Below, in pieces: positions 1 to 6,297 of a stretch of 7,563 bases of DNA. Source of the DNA: Alphaproteobacteria bacterium. Lineage in GTDB: Bacteria; Pseudomonadota; Alphaproteobacteria; Thalassobaculales; Thalassobaculaceae. Numbering within the stretch: position 1 is the first letter of the stretch; the number at the start of each line of letters is the position of its first letter. The position numbers and the translations under genes were made by a program. The DNA lies in NCBI GenBank assembly GCA_028822575.1, contig JAPKDN010000142.1:1-7563 (forward strand). Direction: 5' to 3'. A model generated the notes under the pieces. It saw only the letters and a list, made by a program, of their open reading frames with translations. It had not been told where the DNA came from and searched no databases.

Positions 1-73
1 GAAAAAACGATAAACGTATTTACTACGGACCAATAAACGAGAAGGCGCCAAAGCCAGTCTCAAGGAGGTATGA

Positions 74-208
74 ATGACGGGATATGAATTCAAATTTCCC
101 CGATGCGGCGACTGGCTTCGTTTGAACAGTTCTGAAGTAAACTCAAAAGACCAAGGAAATGCCTTCAGGTTTAGCGGCACAGAGCATTATAGTCCTCAGG
201 GAACATGA
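74..208 (+). CDS. Possible 44-residue small protein, unknown function
   Basis: This 44-codon frame (MTGYEFKFPRCGDW... to ...SPQGT) follows a perfect Shine-Dalgarno, AAGGAGGT at 62-69, four bases before the ATG at 74. A competing ATG at 70 gives only five codons, and an in-frame TGA at 71 closes the frame upstream, so 74 is the only sensible start. The product is polar, with one Cys, one Trp and no membrane segment. I recognise no family. Its stop overlaps the start of the next tiny frame as ATGA, as in coupled genes. G/C use in third positions is low (about 40%), unlike the large genes here, so it may be recently acquired DNA, a truncated N-terminus or a chance frame behind a good ribosome site. 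Confidence 0.35.
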   Translation: MTGYEFKFPRCGDWLRLNSSEVNSKDQGNAFRFSGTEHYSPQGT

Positions 209-369
209 CGAATAATTTTTCCATACATCAAAAATTCATTCTGGCGATAATATTTATATGCTATTTGGCCCCAAATATGACCAACGCAATAAGGCCGATG
301 CTGGCCACAACAATACCATCAAATAAAATATTTTTTGGATTTCTGGATTGTATTGCCCATCTGTCATAA
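205..369 (+). CDS. Possible 54-residue small hydrophobic or secreted protein, unknown function
   Basis: This 54-codon frame begins at ATG 205, overlapping the TGA of the preceding small frame by ATGA, with AGGGA at 198-202 only two bases upstream. The N-terminus looks like a signal peptide or membrane anchor: a polar start with one Lys (MTNNFSIHQK), a hydrophobic run (FILAIIFICYLAP), then Thr-Asn-Ala near residues 27-29 as a possible cleavage site. A second, weaker hydrophobic patch (IFFGFL) lies near the C-terminus. No family is recognised. The DNA is AT-rich, which favours hydrophobic codons by chance, and a minus-strand frame that also looks protein-like overlaps it, so at most one is likely genuine. 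Confidence 0.25.
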   Translation: MTNNFSIHQKFILAIIFICYLAPNMTNAIRPMLATTIPSNKIFFGFLDCIAHLS

Positions 370-577
370 ACTACAATGAGTAGAATACTTGTGCGCCTCG
401 GTACTGGTCGGACTACGACCGTTATTATTTCAGCGCAAAAAGTTGCGTAGAAATTCTATTTGCTCCCAGCATGAAGCTGGCCGCCGCCACACATTCCAAA
501 GCTTCAAGCGTATCGGCCGGGAATAAAATAACCAAGCGCGATGCGCTCTTCCAACCCGAGCACTCAGCCTTGTTTAT
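261..577 (-). pseudogene. Possible decayed membrane-protein gene, C-terminal part, frameshifted
   Basis: On the minus strand two open frames abut. The first (577 down to 458, 40 codons) includes the stretch LFPADTLEALECVAAASFML. The second (455 down to a TAG at 261-263, 64 codons) includes RPVPRRTSILLIVVYDRW and ends in a membrane-like segment (GIVVASIGLIALVIFGAK). They join if a frameshift is assumed at about 456-458. The second frame has no ATG, so it cannot stand alone as an ordinary gene. The combined product would end in one or two transmembrane helices, like the tail of a permease or other inner-membrane protein, but I cannot name the family. Third-position G/C is low, so chance openness in AT-rich DNA remains a serious alternative. 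It conflicts with the plus-strand frame 205-369. Confidence 0.22.
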
Positions 578-704
578 TCATTTCGCTCCGATACCACGTC
601 CAACCAAGGTTTAGGGACGGATCGTCGCGCAGTTTGACTTTAAGACATTTCTGTCCTCCGATCGTCCCGCCTTACTCTTCGGTCCGCTGGGCTTTGCCGA
701 TAAG

Positions 705-733
705 CTCCAACTATTCCATTAAATCTCCAACTA
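705..733. repeat. Short direct repeat, two copies of CTCCAACTA
   Basis: CTCCAACTA occurs at 705-713 and again at 725-733, a period of 20 bases or about two helical turns. A partial third copy (CTCCAA) lies at 761-766. The spacing and position upstream of the aminotransferase operon would fit a dimeric activator site, but nothing else identifies it. Confidence 0.3.
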
Positions 734-821
734 ACCAGTGACGACCGCTTCTTGGACCCGCTCCAAAGTCAGCAACGGTTGCTCAATCGATGCGCCTCTA
801 GTTATCGGGTATCAAAGTGCC

Positions 822-848
822 GGACCAGATGTGACGGCACATCTGTCC
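822..848. promoter_or_regulatory. Strong dyad (CAGATGTG-ACGG-CACATCTG), candidate operator
   Basis: A perfect 8-base inverted repeat with a 4-base centre spans 826-845. The flanks GGAC (822-825) and GTCC (845-848) let the symmetry be read as 11 pairs with one bulged C. It sits 84 bases upstream of the GTG start of the aminotransferase gene and about 20 bases upstream of a possible -35 element. There is no T-run after it, so it is not a typical terminator. A repressor or activator binding site for the kinase/PLP-enzyme operon is the simplest reading. Confidence 0.45.
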
Positions 849-866
849 TCCCCAACCCTTCCTTCA

Positions 867-896
867 TTGTGTGGCACTGGGTCCGTATCGTAGAAT
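867..896 (+). promoter_or_regulatory. Possible sigma-70-type promoter for the aminotransferase-kinase operon
   Basis: TTGTGT (867-872) and TAGAAT (891-896) are separated by 18 bases. This would start transcription near 903 and leave a leader of about 30 bases before the GTG at 932. The -10 matches consensus at five of six positions; the -35 is weaker. Its place just after the dyad at 822-848 supports it. Confidence 0.25.
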
Positions 897-931
897 ATTT
901 CTTCGCGAGACCTATGCCCCCCGGAGGACAC

Positions 932-2215
932 GTGACCAAAACGACGGATCTGCTCGCTCGCCGAACACGAGCTCTTGGCTCGGGCGCACCGCTGTTCTAC
1001 GAGCTACCACTGCATATCGTCCGCGGAGACGGTGTCTACCTGTACGACGCGGATGGCCGCTGCTACGTCGATATGTACAACAATGTCCCTTGCGTCGGTC
1101 ACGCAAACCCACGCGTGGTCGAGGCGATGGCGCGTCAGCAGGCCACGCTGAATGTGCACAGCCGCTACCTGCATGAAACGGTAGTGAATTTCTGCGAACG
1201 CCTCGCGGCCCTGCATGGGCCGCAAATCGACAGCGTCATCATGAGCTGCAGTGGTACCGAGGCCAACGAGGTCGCTCTGCGCATGGCGCGCTTCGCCACC
1301 GGCAAACGCGGCCTGATCTGCACCGACGCCACGTATCACGGCAACAGCGAGTTGGTTAGCTCACTCACCCGCCTCGGCCAACAGTCATCATCGAACCCGT
1401 CCGTCCGTGCCATTCCCTTTCCTGAAAAATATCGCCCCATCGCCCCCGGATTAAGCGAGGACGACCTGTGCGACGCGTATCTGGGGAATCTTGCCGCCGC
1501 TATCGCCGACCTTCGGGCTTCCGGGGAGGGCGTAGCGGCAATGATCGTCTGCTCGATCCTTGCAAACGAAGGCCTGCCCGATATTCCCACCGGTTTCATG
1601 GCCCGGGCCGCGTCTATGGTGCGCGAAGCGGGCGGCCTGGTGATCGCCGACGAGGTACAGGCCGGCTACGCCCGAACTGGCCAATGGTGGGGTTACAACG
1701 TGACCGGTTTCGTCCCCGACATTGTCGTTACCGGAAAACCGATGGGCAATGGTCTGCCGCTCGCTGCCACCGCGGCCAGTCAAGCGCTAGTTGAGACCTT
1801 CCGCACTAAGACACGCTACTTCAACACCAGCGCCTCTTCCCCGTTGCAGGCCGCTGTGGGCCTGGCGGTGCTGGACGAGATCGAGGATCACAACCTCGCC
1901 AGCAATGTCGCTACCATCGGCACGGCGCTCAAGGCCTCACTCACACAACGCAAGGGCGCCAGCAATGTGATCGGCGACGTCCGAGGCCACGGTCTGTTCA
2001 TCGGCGTTGAGTTGGTTAAACCCGAGGACAACGGGCCCGACATGGACCTTGCCAAGCGGATAATCAACCGGTTAAAGGATAAGGGCTTCCTGACCAGCAA
2101 TGCTGGTGCGTTCGCGAACGTTGTGAAGATCCGACCGCCTCTAACGTTTTCACAAGGAGACGCGGCTGCGTTTCTAACCGGCTGGGACGAAACGATCGCC
2201 GAACTGGCTGTATGA
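932..2215 (+). CDS. PLP-dependent class-III aminotransferase family protein, probable amino-alcohol-phosphate phospho-lyase
   Basis: This is a fold-type I PLP enzyme of the class-III aminotransferase family, 427 residues from GTG 932. The start is set by GGAGG at 923-927 and by the family-like N-terminus (TKTTDLLARRTRALGSG). An ATG at 914 is possible; a longer in-frame extension back to 752 reads as non-coding. Visible motifs are the phosphate-cup SGTEAN (107-112), TYHG, the PLP-ring Asp in DEVQ (D240-Q243) and the Schiff-base lysine in GKPMGNG (K269). The combination NNVPCVGHANP, NVHSRYLHE, GKPMGNGLPLA and YFNTSASSP resembles the AGXT2L branch (ethanolamine-phosphate and 5-phosphohydroxylysine phospho-lyases) more than ordinary omega-transaminases. 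Such enzymes eliminate phosphate and ammonia to give an aldehyde. Its stop overlaps the start of a kinase gene, which fits this role. Family confidence is very high; phospho-lyase rather than transaminase is inferred and the substrate is unknown. Confidence 0.93.
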   Translation: MTKTTDLLARRTRALGSGAPLFYELPLHIVRGDGVYLYDADGRCYVDMYNNVPCVGHANPRVVEAMARQQATLNVHSRYLHETVVNFCERLAALHGPQIDSVIMSCSGTEANEVALRMARFATGKRGLICTDATYHGNSELVSSLTRLGQQSSSNPSVRAIPFPEKYRPIAPGLSEDDLCDAYLGNLAAAIADLRASGEGVAAMIVCSILANEGLPDIPTGFMARAASMVREAGGLVIADEVQAGYARTGQWWGYNVTGFVPDIVVTGKPMGNGLPLAATAASQALVETFRTKTRYFNTSASSPLQAAVGLAVLDEIEDHNLASNVATIGTALKASLTQRKGASNVIGDVRGHGLFIGVELVKPEDNGPDMDLAKRIINRLKDKGFLTSNAGAFANVVKIRPPLTFSQGDAAAFLTGWDETIAELAV

Positions 2216-3228
2216 ACGCGGAGACGGCGACGGCGGATATACAAGGCCAGGCCTATGAAGAGGCCGCGCGCCAAGCCCTTACGGCGTTCGGCGTCGAGCC
2301 GGCGGACCTGCATTTCATTAATCTAAGTGAGAACGTAACCTTCCGCGCAACCGATTCGCGTGACGGGTCGGCACTCGTTTTGCGGCTGCATCGCCCCGGC
2401 TACCACGACATCGTCTCCCTGCGATCAGAGCGCATGTGGATCCGCGCCCTCGTCCAGACAGGCATCGCTGCCCCGGAACCGCTTCTGACGCGGGCAGGCA
2501 AAAACTTCGCCCGGGTCGAAATCGCCTCGACAGGGGAACAGCGGTGGGCGGGGCTTGCTCGGTGGGTGGAAGGTGAACTGCTTGCCGACGTGGTCGCACG
2601 TAAAACTGACGCCGCCGAGAACGCAGGCAATTTCGCGAAAATGGGCTCGATCATGGCGACGATGCATAATCAGGCGGCCGGCTGGACGCCGCCAGCCGGT
2701 TTTCAGCGACATAGGCTCGATGCCGACGGACTGATGGGGCTAAAGCCGTTTTGGGGTCCGTTCTGGGATCAGGCCATACTCTCTCCCGCTGAACGCACCT
2801 TGCTGCTGGATACGCGCGATCGACTGTTTACCGCGCTCACCCGTTACGGCAAGGCAACTCGAACATTTAGCATGATTCATGCGGACCTGCATCCGCGCAA
2901 CGTGCTGATCGATGGGGTAACGATGGTGGTGATCGATTTCGACGATTCCGGATTCGGATGGCATCAGTACGATCTTGCGGCGGCTCTTAACGGCTATCGG
3001 GATCATCCCGACTACGTCGTATTTCGTGACGCCTGCATAGCTGGCTACCGATCCAAGCGCTCGATTTCGGGCGAAGACCTAGCTTTGCTGCCGATGTTTC
3101 TGCTAATCCGCGACATGGCGCATTTGGGTTGGTACCACGAACGCCCGGAACTGACGCGATCTTCGTTGCTTTTACGGGCCAAGGAGCGCGTGTGTTCAAG
3201 TGCGGCGAACTTCGAACCACCGATTTGA
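2212..3228 (+). CDS. APH/choline-kinase-fold phosphotransferase, probable amino-alcohol or hydroxylysine-type kinase
   Basis: This 338-residue cytoplasmic kinase has the aminoglycoside phosphotransferase fold. The N-lobe carries NLSENVTFRA and VLRLHRPGYHD, the nucleotide-binding strands usual in homoserine kinase II/hydroxylysine kinase-like proteins. The catalytic loop is H223-A-D225-LHPRN230 (Asp225 the base, Asn230 a metal ligand) and the metal-binding motif is IDFDD (D242-D245). All key residues are present. The start ATG overlaps the preceding TGA (ATGA) with no clear Shine-Dalgarno, so translation is probably coupled to the PLP enzyme. In animals the hydroxylysine kinase of this fold makes the substrate of an AGXT2L-type phospho-lyase, so this pairing suggests a kinase then phospho-lyase route for an amino alcohol such as ethanolamine, aminopropanol or hydroxylysine. 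Antibiotic modification is less likely given the coupling. The substrate is not readable from sequence. Confidence 0.9.
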   Translation: MNAETATADIQGQAYEEAARQALTAFGVEPADLHFINLSENVTFRATDSRDGSALVLRLHRPGYHDIVSLRSERMWIRALVQTGIAAPEPLLTRAGKNFARVEIASTGEQRWAGLARWVEGELLADVVARKTDAAENAGNFAKMGSIMATMHNQAAGWTPPAGFQRHRLDADGLMGLKPFWGPFWDQAILSPAERTLLLDTRDRLFTALTRYGKATRTFSMIHADLHPRNVLIDGVTMVVIDFDDSGFGWHQYDLAAALNGYRDHPDYVVFRDACIAGYRSKRSISGEDLALLPMFLLIRDMAHLGWYHERPELTRSSLLLRAKERVCSSAANFEPPI

Positions 3229-3310
3229 ATACCACTTCATTTCAATAGGATAGAGCACCTTCAAACCTCATAGCCGAGCGGCCAACCCGGGTGGATTGAA
3301 CCGACGGACG

Positions 3311-3338
3311 TTAATCTTTAGGCTAAATACAGTAAAAT
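3311..3338 (+). promoter_or_regulatory. Possible promoter before the thioredoxin-fold gene
   Basis: The 143-base gap after the kinase gene contains TAAAAT at 3333-3338, close to a -10 consensus, with a poor -35 (TTAATC, 3311-3316) 16 bases upstream. It would give a leader of about 27 bases. The gap itself suggests the thioredoxin-GGT pair has its own start of transcription. No terminator is visible between the two gene pairs. Confidence 0.22.
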
Positions 3339-3371
3339 CAAGCACCCTTGGCGTAAACGAGGAAATTAACC

Positions 3372-3938
3372 ATGGCAGCGCCCCCGGCCCGCGAATTCGG
3401 GTTGAAGACCGTCGATTTCTTGCTTCCTGGCGTCGATGGCGGGCCCCATACGCTGGCCTATATCTGCGGACCTAACGAAAAGCTGATCATGTTCATCTGC
3501 AACCATTGCCCTTACGCCAAGGCGATTGCAGACAAGTTTGCTCGAGACGCCTGCGTACTGTGGGTGCTGGGCATCGGCGTCGCCGTGATCTGCGCCAACG
3601 ACGCCACCTCATACCCCGCCAACAGTTTTGCCAACATGGAAAACTTTGCCGAACAAAGCGGTTTCACGTTCCCTTGCCTGCAGAATGATAGACAAGCGGT
3701 GGCGGGGGCCTATGACGCGATATGCACCCCCGACTTCTTTGGCTTAACTGCCGCCGGCGCGTTGCAGTATCACGGCCGGCTTGACGAGTCGAAAGCTGCC
3801 CCGATATCAAATGCCAGGCGCGGGCTGGTCCAGGCGATGTGTCAGATCGCCGAAACTGACCAAGGTCCGCGCGAACAGAGCTTCCCCAATTGGCTGCCCG
3901 ATCAAATGGAAGCGTGCCGCGTGAGGGCATCATGGTGA
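3372..3938 (+). CDS. Thioredoxin-fold redoxin family protein with out-of-frame C-terminus
   Basis: As read this is 188 residues, with GAGGA at 3359-3363 eight bases before ATG 3372. It belongs to a bacterial thioredoxin-like (AhpC/TSA-related) family. Seen directly are the redox motif C43-N-H-C46 followed by PYAK, the NDATSYPANSFANM segment, and CTPDFF (118-123) with the conserved cis-Pro120. No signal peptide is visible, so it is probably cytoplasmic. The family normally ends in a Gly-Cys-x-Ile-Lys-Trp-Lys tail. Here the reading frame ends in an unrelated FPNWLPDQ tail, but the expected SPIGCPIKWKRAA is encoded one frame over at 3883-3921, ending at TGA 3922. A single extra base near 3880-3888 explains this: either a real frameshift or a sequencing error. 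Restored, the protein is 183 residues and ends seven bases before the next gene. Its partner and substrate are unknown. Confidence 0.85.
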   Translation: MAAPPAREFGLKTVDFLLPGVDGGPHTLAYICGPNEKLIMFICNHCPYAKAIADKFARDACVLWVLGIGVAVICANDATSYPANSFANMENFAEQSGFTFPCLQNDRQAVAGAYDAICTPDFFGLTAAGALQYHGRLDESKAAPISNARRGLVQAMCQIAETDQGPREQSFPNWLPDQMEACRVRASW

Positions 3939-5554
3939 GCCCGATAGCACTAAGCCATCGCCCCCTGATCATGGGGCGCCGGGGCGCTGTGGCGAGCAAT
4001 CATCCGGCAGCGACCCAGGCAGGACTCGATATTTTACGCGCGGGCGGCAACGCCGTCGATGCCACGGTCGCGGTCTCACTGGCCCTTGGCGTTGCCGAGC
4101 CATGCATGTCCGGCCTCGGCGGAGACGGCTTCTATCACGTCTGGATGGCGGAAACGGCAACTTCGACCGTCTTCAACGGCACCGGAGCCGCGCCACTGGC
4201 GGCGACGCCGGAGAGATTCGCGAAAAGCGGCATCGCGATCGAAGGCCCGCTCAGCACCTCGATACCAGGCGGGGTAGGAGGATTGTACGCGATGCATGAT
4301 GCCCATGGGGGTCTGCCATGGGCACAGCTCGCAAAGCCGGCGATCGACCTGGCGCGCGAAGGCTTTCTCGCCACCCACACCTACCGCCATTACGCGGGTT
4401 TGAGCCTCAACAAGTTGCGGGCTGATGCGATCAGCCGCACCGTCTTTCTGCATGACGGTGAGGTCCCAGCGCTCGGCGACGCGATTCTGCAGCCGGATCT
4501 TGCAGAAACCCTCGAAGTAATCGCCAGCGAAGGCGCCGAGGGTTTCTATCGAGGCCCCCTGTCGGAACGGCTCGCACACGCCATGTCGTCGGTCGGCGGC
4601 ATGGTGACGGGCACCGATCTCGCTGGCTTCGATCCCGAGATACAGGCACCGATTGCGACCGGCTATCGCGGTTACGAGGTGCGCCAGACAGCGCCAAACT
4701 CGACCGGTTTCGTCCTACTCCAGGAGCTAAAGATCGTTGAGCGCTTCGACTTGGCCAGCCTCGAGTTCGGCTCAGCCGAGCTCATCCATCTGTTGGTCGA
4801 AGCTAAGAAGCGGGCGTTCGTTGATCGCGAGCGTCACGGCACCGACCCACGTTACGCCGACATTCCAATCGAGCGATTGCTCTCGGATGAGTACACTAGC
4901 GAGCTCGCGGCCTCGATCGACCCCGACCATGCCGCCGATATGCCGTTGGCGGATCCGGGGTACTGCCGCGGCGATACGACGTATTTCTGCGTCATAGACG
5001 AGGCCGGCAACGTGGTTTCCGCCATCCAGAGCCTGAATAGCGCTTTCGGCTCTGGCGTCACGGCAGGCCGCACTGGCGTCCTTCTCAATAATCGGATGGC
5101 TTACTGGCATCTCGGGCAAGACCACGCCAACGCCTTGTCGCCGGGCAAGCGGGTGCGCCACACCATGAACGCGCCAATGGTTTTTCGCGACAACCGCCCT
5201 TGGGCGGTGTTTGGCACGCCCGGCGCCGACAATCAAGTTCAGGTCAATCTACAGGTCCTGGTCGCGATGATTGATTTTGGCCTCGACCCACAGCAGGCTC
5301 TCGAGGCACCGCGCTGGACCAGCAACCAGGCCGGCCAGGGTGCCAACTGGCCGCACGAAGGCGATGGAACGTTGAGCATAGAGGAAGGTCTCCCCGAGGA
5401 GACCTTGAACGCTCTTCGGGCGCGCGGCCACGACCTTCGCGCCTTGCCATACCTTGGGGGCCCATGCAGCGTGGCGTGCATCCGCGTTTTGGAAAATGGG
5501 ACACGCATGGCCGGAAGCGATCCACGCCGCGACGGGTGGGCCGGCGCCTATTGA
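3932..5554 (+). CDS. Gamma-glutamyltransferase family protein (Ntn hydrolase)
   Basis: This 540-residue protein belongs to the gamma-glutamyltranspeptidase family, N-terminal-nucleophile hydrolases that self-cleave before a Thr and transfer or hydrolyse gamma-glutamyl groups. ATG 3932 (or GTG 3935) is chosen because GAGGG at 3923-3927 precedes it; a longer frame back to 3890 lies inside the thioredoxin gene. Motifs in order are VASNHPAATQAG, GGNAVDATVAVSLALGV, SGLGGDGF, GDTTYFCVID with predicted nucleophile Thr349, LNSAFGSG, GVLLNNRM and FGTPGADNQVQ. There is no signal peptide, unlike many periplasmic family members. The Arg that binds the glutamyl carboxylate in E. coli GGT (Arg114) aligns with Thr84 in FNGTGAAP, and the usual PGG reads PGA (431-432), so substrate choice may be unusual. 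It probably shares a transcript with the thioredoxin-fold gene. Family call is firm; substrate unknown. Confidence 0.93.
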   Translation: MVSPIALSHRPLIMGRRGAVASNHPAATQAGLDILRAGGNAVDATVAVSLALGVAEPCMSGLGGDGFYHVWMAETATSTVFNGTGAAPLAATPERFAKSGIAIEGPLSTSIPGGVGGLYAMHDAHGGLPWAQLAKPAIDLAREGFLATHTYRHYAGLSLNKLRADAISRTVFLHDGEVPALGDAILQPDLAETLEVIASEGAEGFYRGPLSERLAHAMSSVGGMVTGTDLAGFDPEIQAPIATGYRGYEVRQTAPNSTGFVLLQELKIVERFDLASLEFGSAELIHLLVEAKKRAFVDRERHGTDPRYADIPIERLLSDEYTSELAASIDPDHAADMPLADPGYCRGDTTYFCVIDEAGNVVSAIQSLNSAFGSGVTAGRTGVLLNNRMAYWHLGQDHANALSPGKRVRHTMNAPMVFRDNRPWAVFGTPGADNQVQVNLQVLVAMIDFGLDPQQALEAPRWTSNQAGQGANWPHEGDGTLSIEEGLPEETLNALRARGHDLRALPYLGGPCSVACIRVLENGTRMAGSDPRRDGWAGAY

Positions 5555-6063
5555 TCAATCTCAGCTGCCAGACATGCCAAGCAATTAAATCCCAATTCAC
5601 CCTCGGACGTTTCGCCACGGGGACGAAACAAACGAACTCCACCCGACCTCGAGTTCAAGGGTGGCCGCGGCCCTCTTGCGGAACGCGACGTTGGAAATCG
5701 ACCCATCGCTCAAATTGGTTCTGAGTTTGCTAATGCCTTTTTTTAGAAAACACACGCCTGTGTTGCGGGTGACATCAAACGGCGCACTCTGAAGAAAGTT
5801 GAATGTCCACGCTAGGTCAAACAGCAAAGCTTTTCCCCTGTGAAGACCACGTCCACTGTAGGATGAACTTCCAACATTTCCAGCGGCAAACGGCTGGTCT
5901 CATGCGTGCCATTAGCGGACCGCAATCCGGATCGCCATGCCGACTTCATCGCCACCCACCGTCGCCGCCGATGTCCTCAGCGAGCTCATGACTAAAGGCC
6001 CAATGCAAATGGGGACGCCAGGAGCGGGCTCCGTACGTTAATCATTGTGGTCACTACTCATAA
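5555..6063. other. Long non-coding or degenerate gap
   Basis: No gene can be supported here. Short open frames exist on both strands: 5597-5827 minus, 5803-5991 plus, and an unassigned frame 5937-6041 plus with VAADVLSELMTKGPMQMG. None has a ribosome site, a family match I recognise, or codon use like the neighbours. Two small hairpins are seen: GTTTCG/CGAAAC at 5609-5629 and AACACA-CGCC-TGTGTT at 5749-5764. Neither is followed by a T-run, so neither is a convincing terminator for the GGT gene. With the LivF remnant just downstream, this is probably eroded former coding DNA. Confidence 0.4.
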
Positions 6064-6240
6064 CTAGAATCGGTACCAGCAATTGACAGCATCATCCGCA
6101 ATATCAAGGGCGTGGGCATGACCATTCTTCTGGTCGCACACAATGTCTCGATCGCACTGGGCGTCGCTGATAGAGTTTATATTCAGCAGAATGGTCTGAG
6201 TCGCTTCGAGAGAAGACAAGCTTATTTGTTCCGACTATGA
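6064..6240 (+). pseudogene. livF: C-terminal remnant of a LivF-type branched-chain amino acid ABC transporter ATPase
   Basis: Frame 6064-6240 follows a TAA at 6061 and has no upstream ATPase core: no Walker A, signature or Walker B motif precedes it. It reads VPAIDSIIRNIKGVG then MTILLVAHNVSIALGVADRV then YIQQNG, which matches the region after Walker B in LivF proteins (usually ...TILLVEQN...ALxxADRxYVLExG). The switch position carries His (VAHN). After QNG it runs quickly into RRQAYL and a stop, as if the last segment before the usual AYLG end had been partly deleted. LivF normally powers high-affinity uptake of branched-chain amino acids or related compounds with LivG, LivH, LivM and a binding protein, none of which is seen in this window. 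It is broken at both ends and non-functional as an ATPase. Confidence 0.75.
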
Positions 6241-6297
6241 AACCGTGCAAAAAGTTTATCTAGCCGACTAAATAGGGCCATAGAAATGGAGCGGATC

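Noticed and set aside
541..741. 66-residue plus-strand open frame upstream of the operon
   Set aside because: Its composition is dominated by Ser, Pro and Arg, there is no ribosome site, and no family features are visible. It reads as a chance frame.
752..931. N-terminal extension of the aminotransferase frame to ATG 752
   Set aside because: The extra 60 residues look unlike coding sequence, contain the candidate operator and promoter, and lack a ribosome site. GTG 932 has GGAGG and gives a family-like N-terminus.
3890..3931. Earlier start for the GGT-family gene at ATG 3890
   Set aside because: The extension lies within the thioredoxin gene's conserved tail codons. ATG 3932 has its own ribosome site at 3923-3927.
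4076..4579. Long minus-strand frames opposite the GGT-family and other large genes
   Set aside because: These are frames opened by the codon bias of the real plus-strand genes, which carry clear family motifs.
5749..5764. AACACA-CGCC-TGTGTT hairpin as terminator of the GGT gene
   Set aside because: The stem is AT-rich, the T-run lies before it rather than after it, and it is nearly 200 bases past the stop codon.
5597..5827. 76-residue minus-strand open frame in the gap after the GGT gene
   Set aside because: No ribosome site, no recognisable motif, and equally open frames exist on the other strand.
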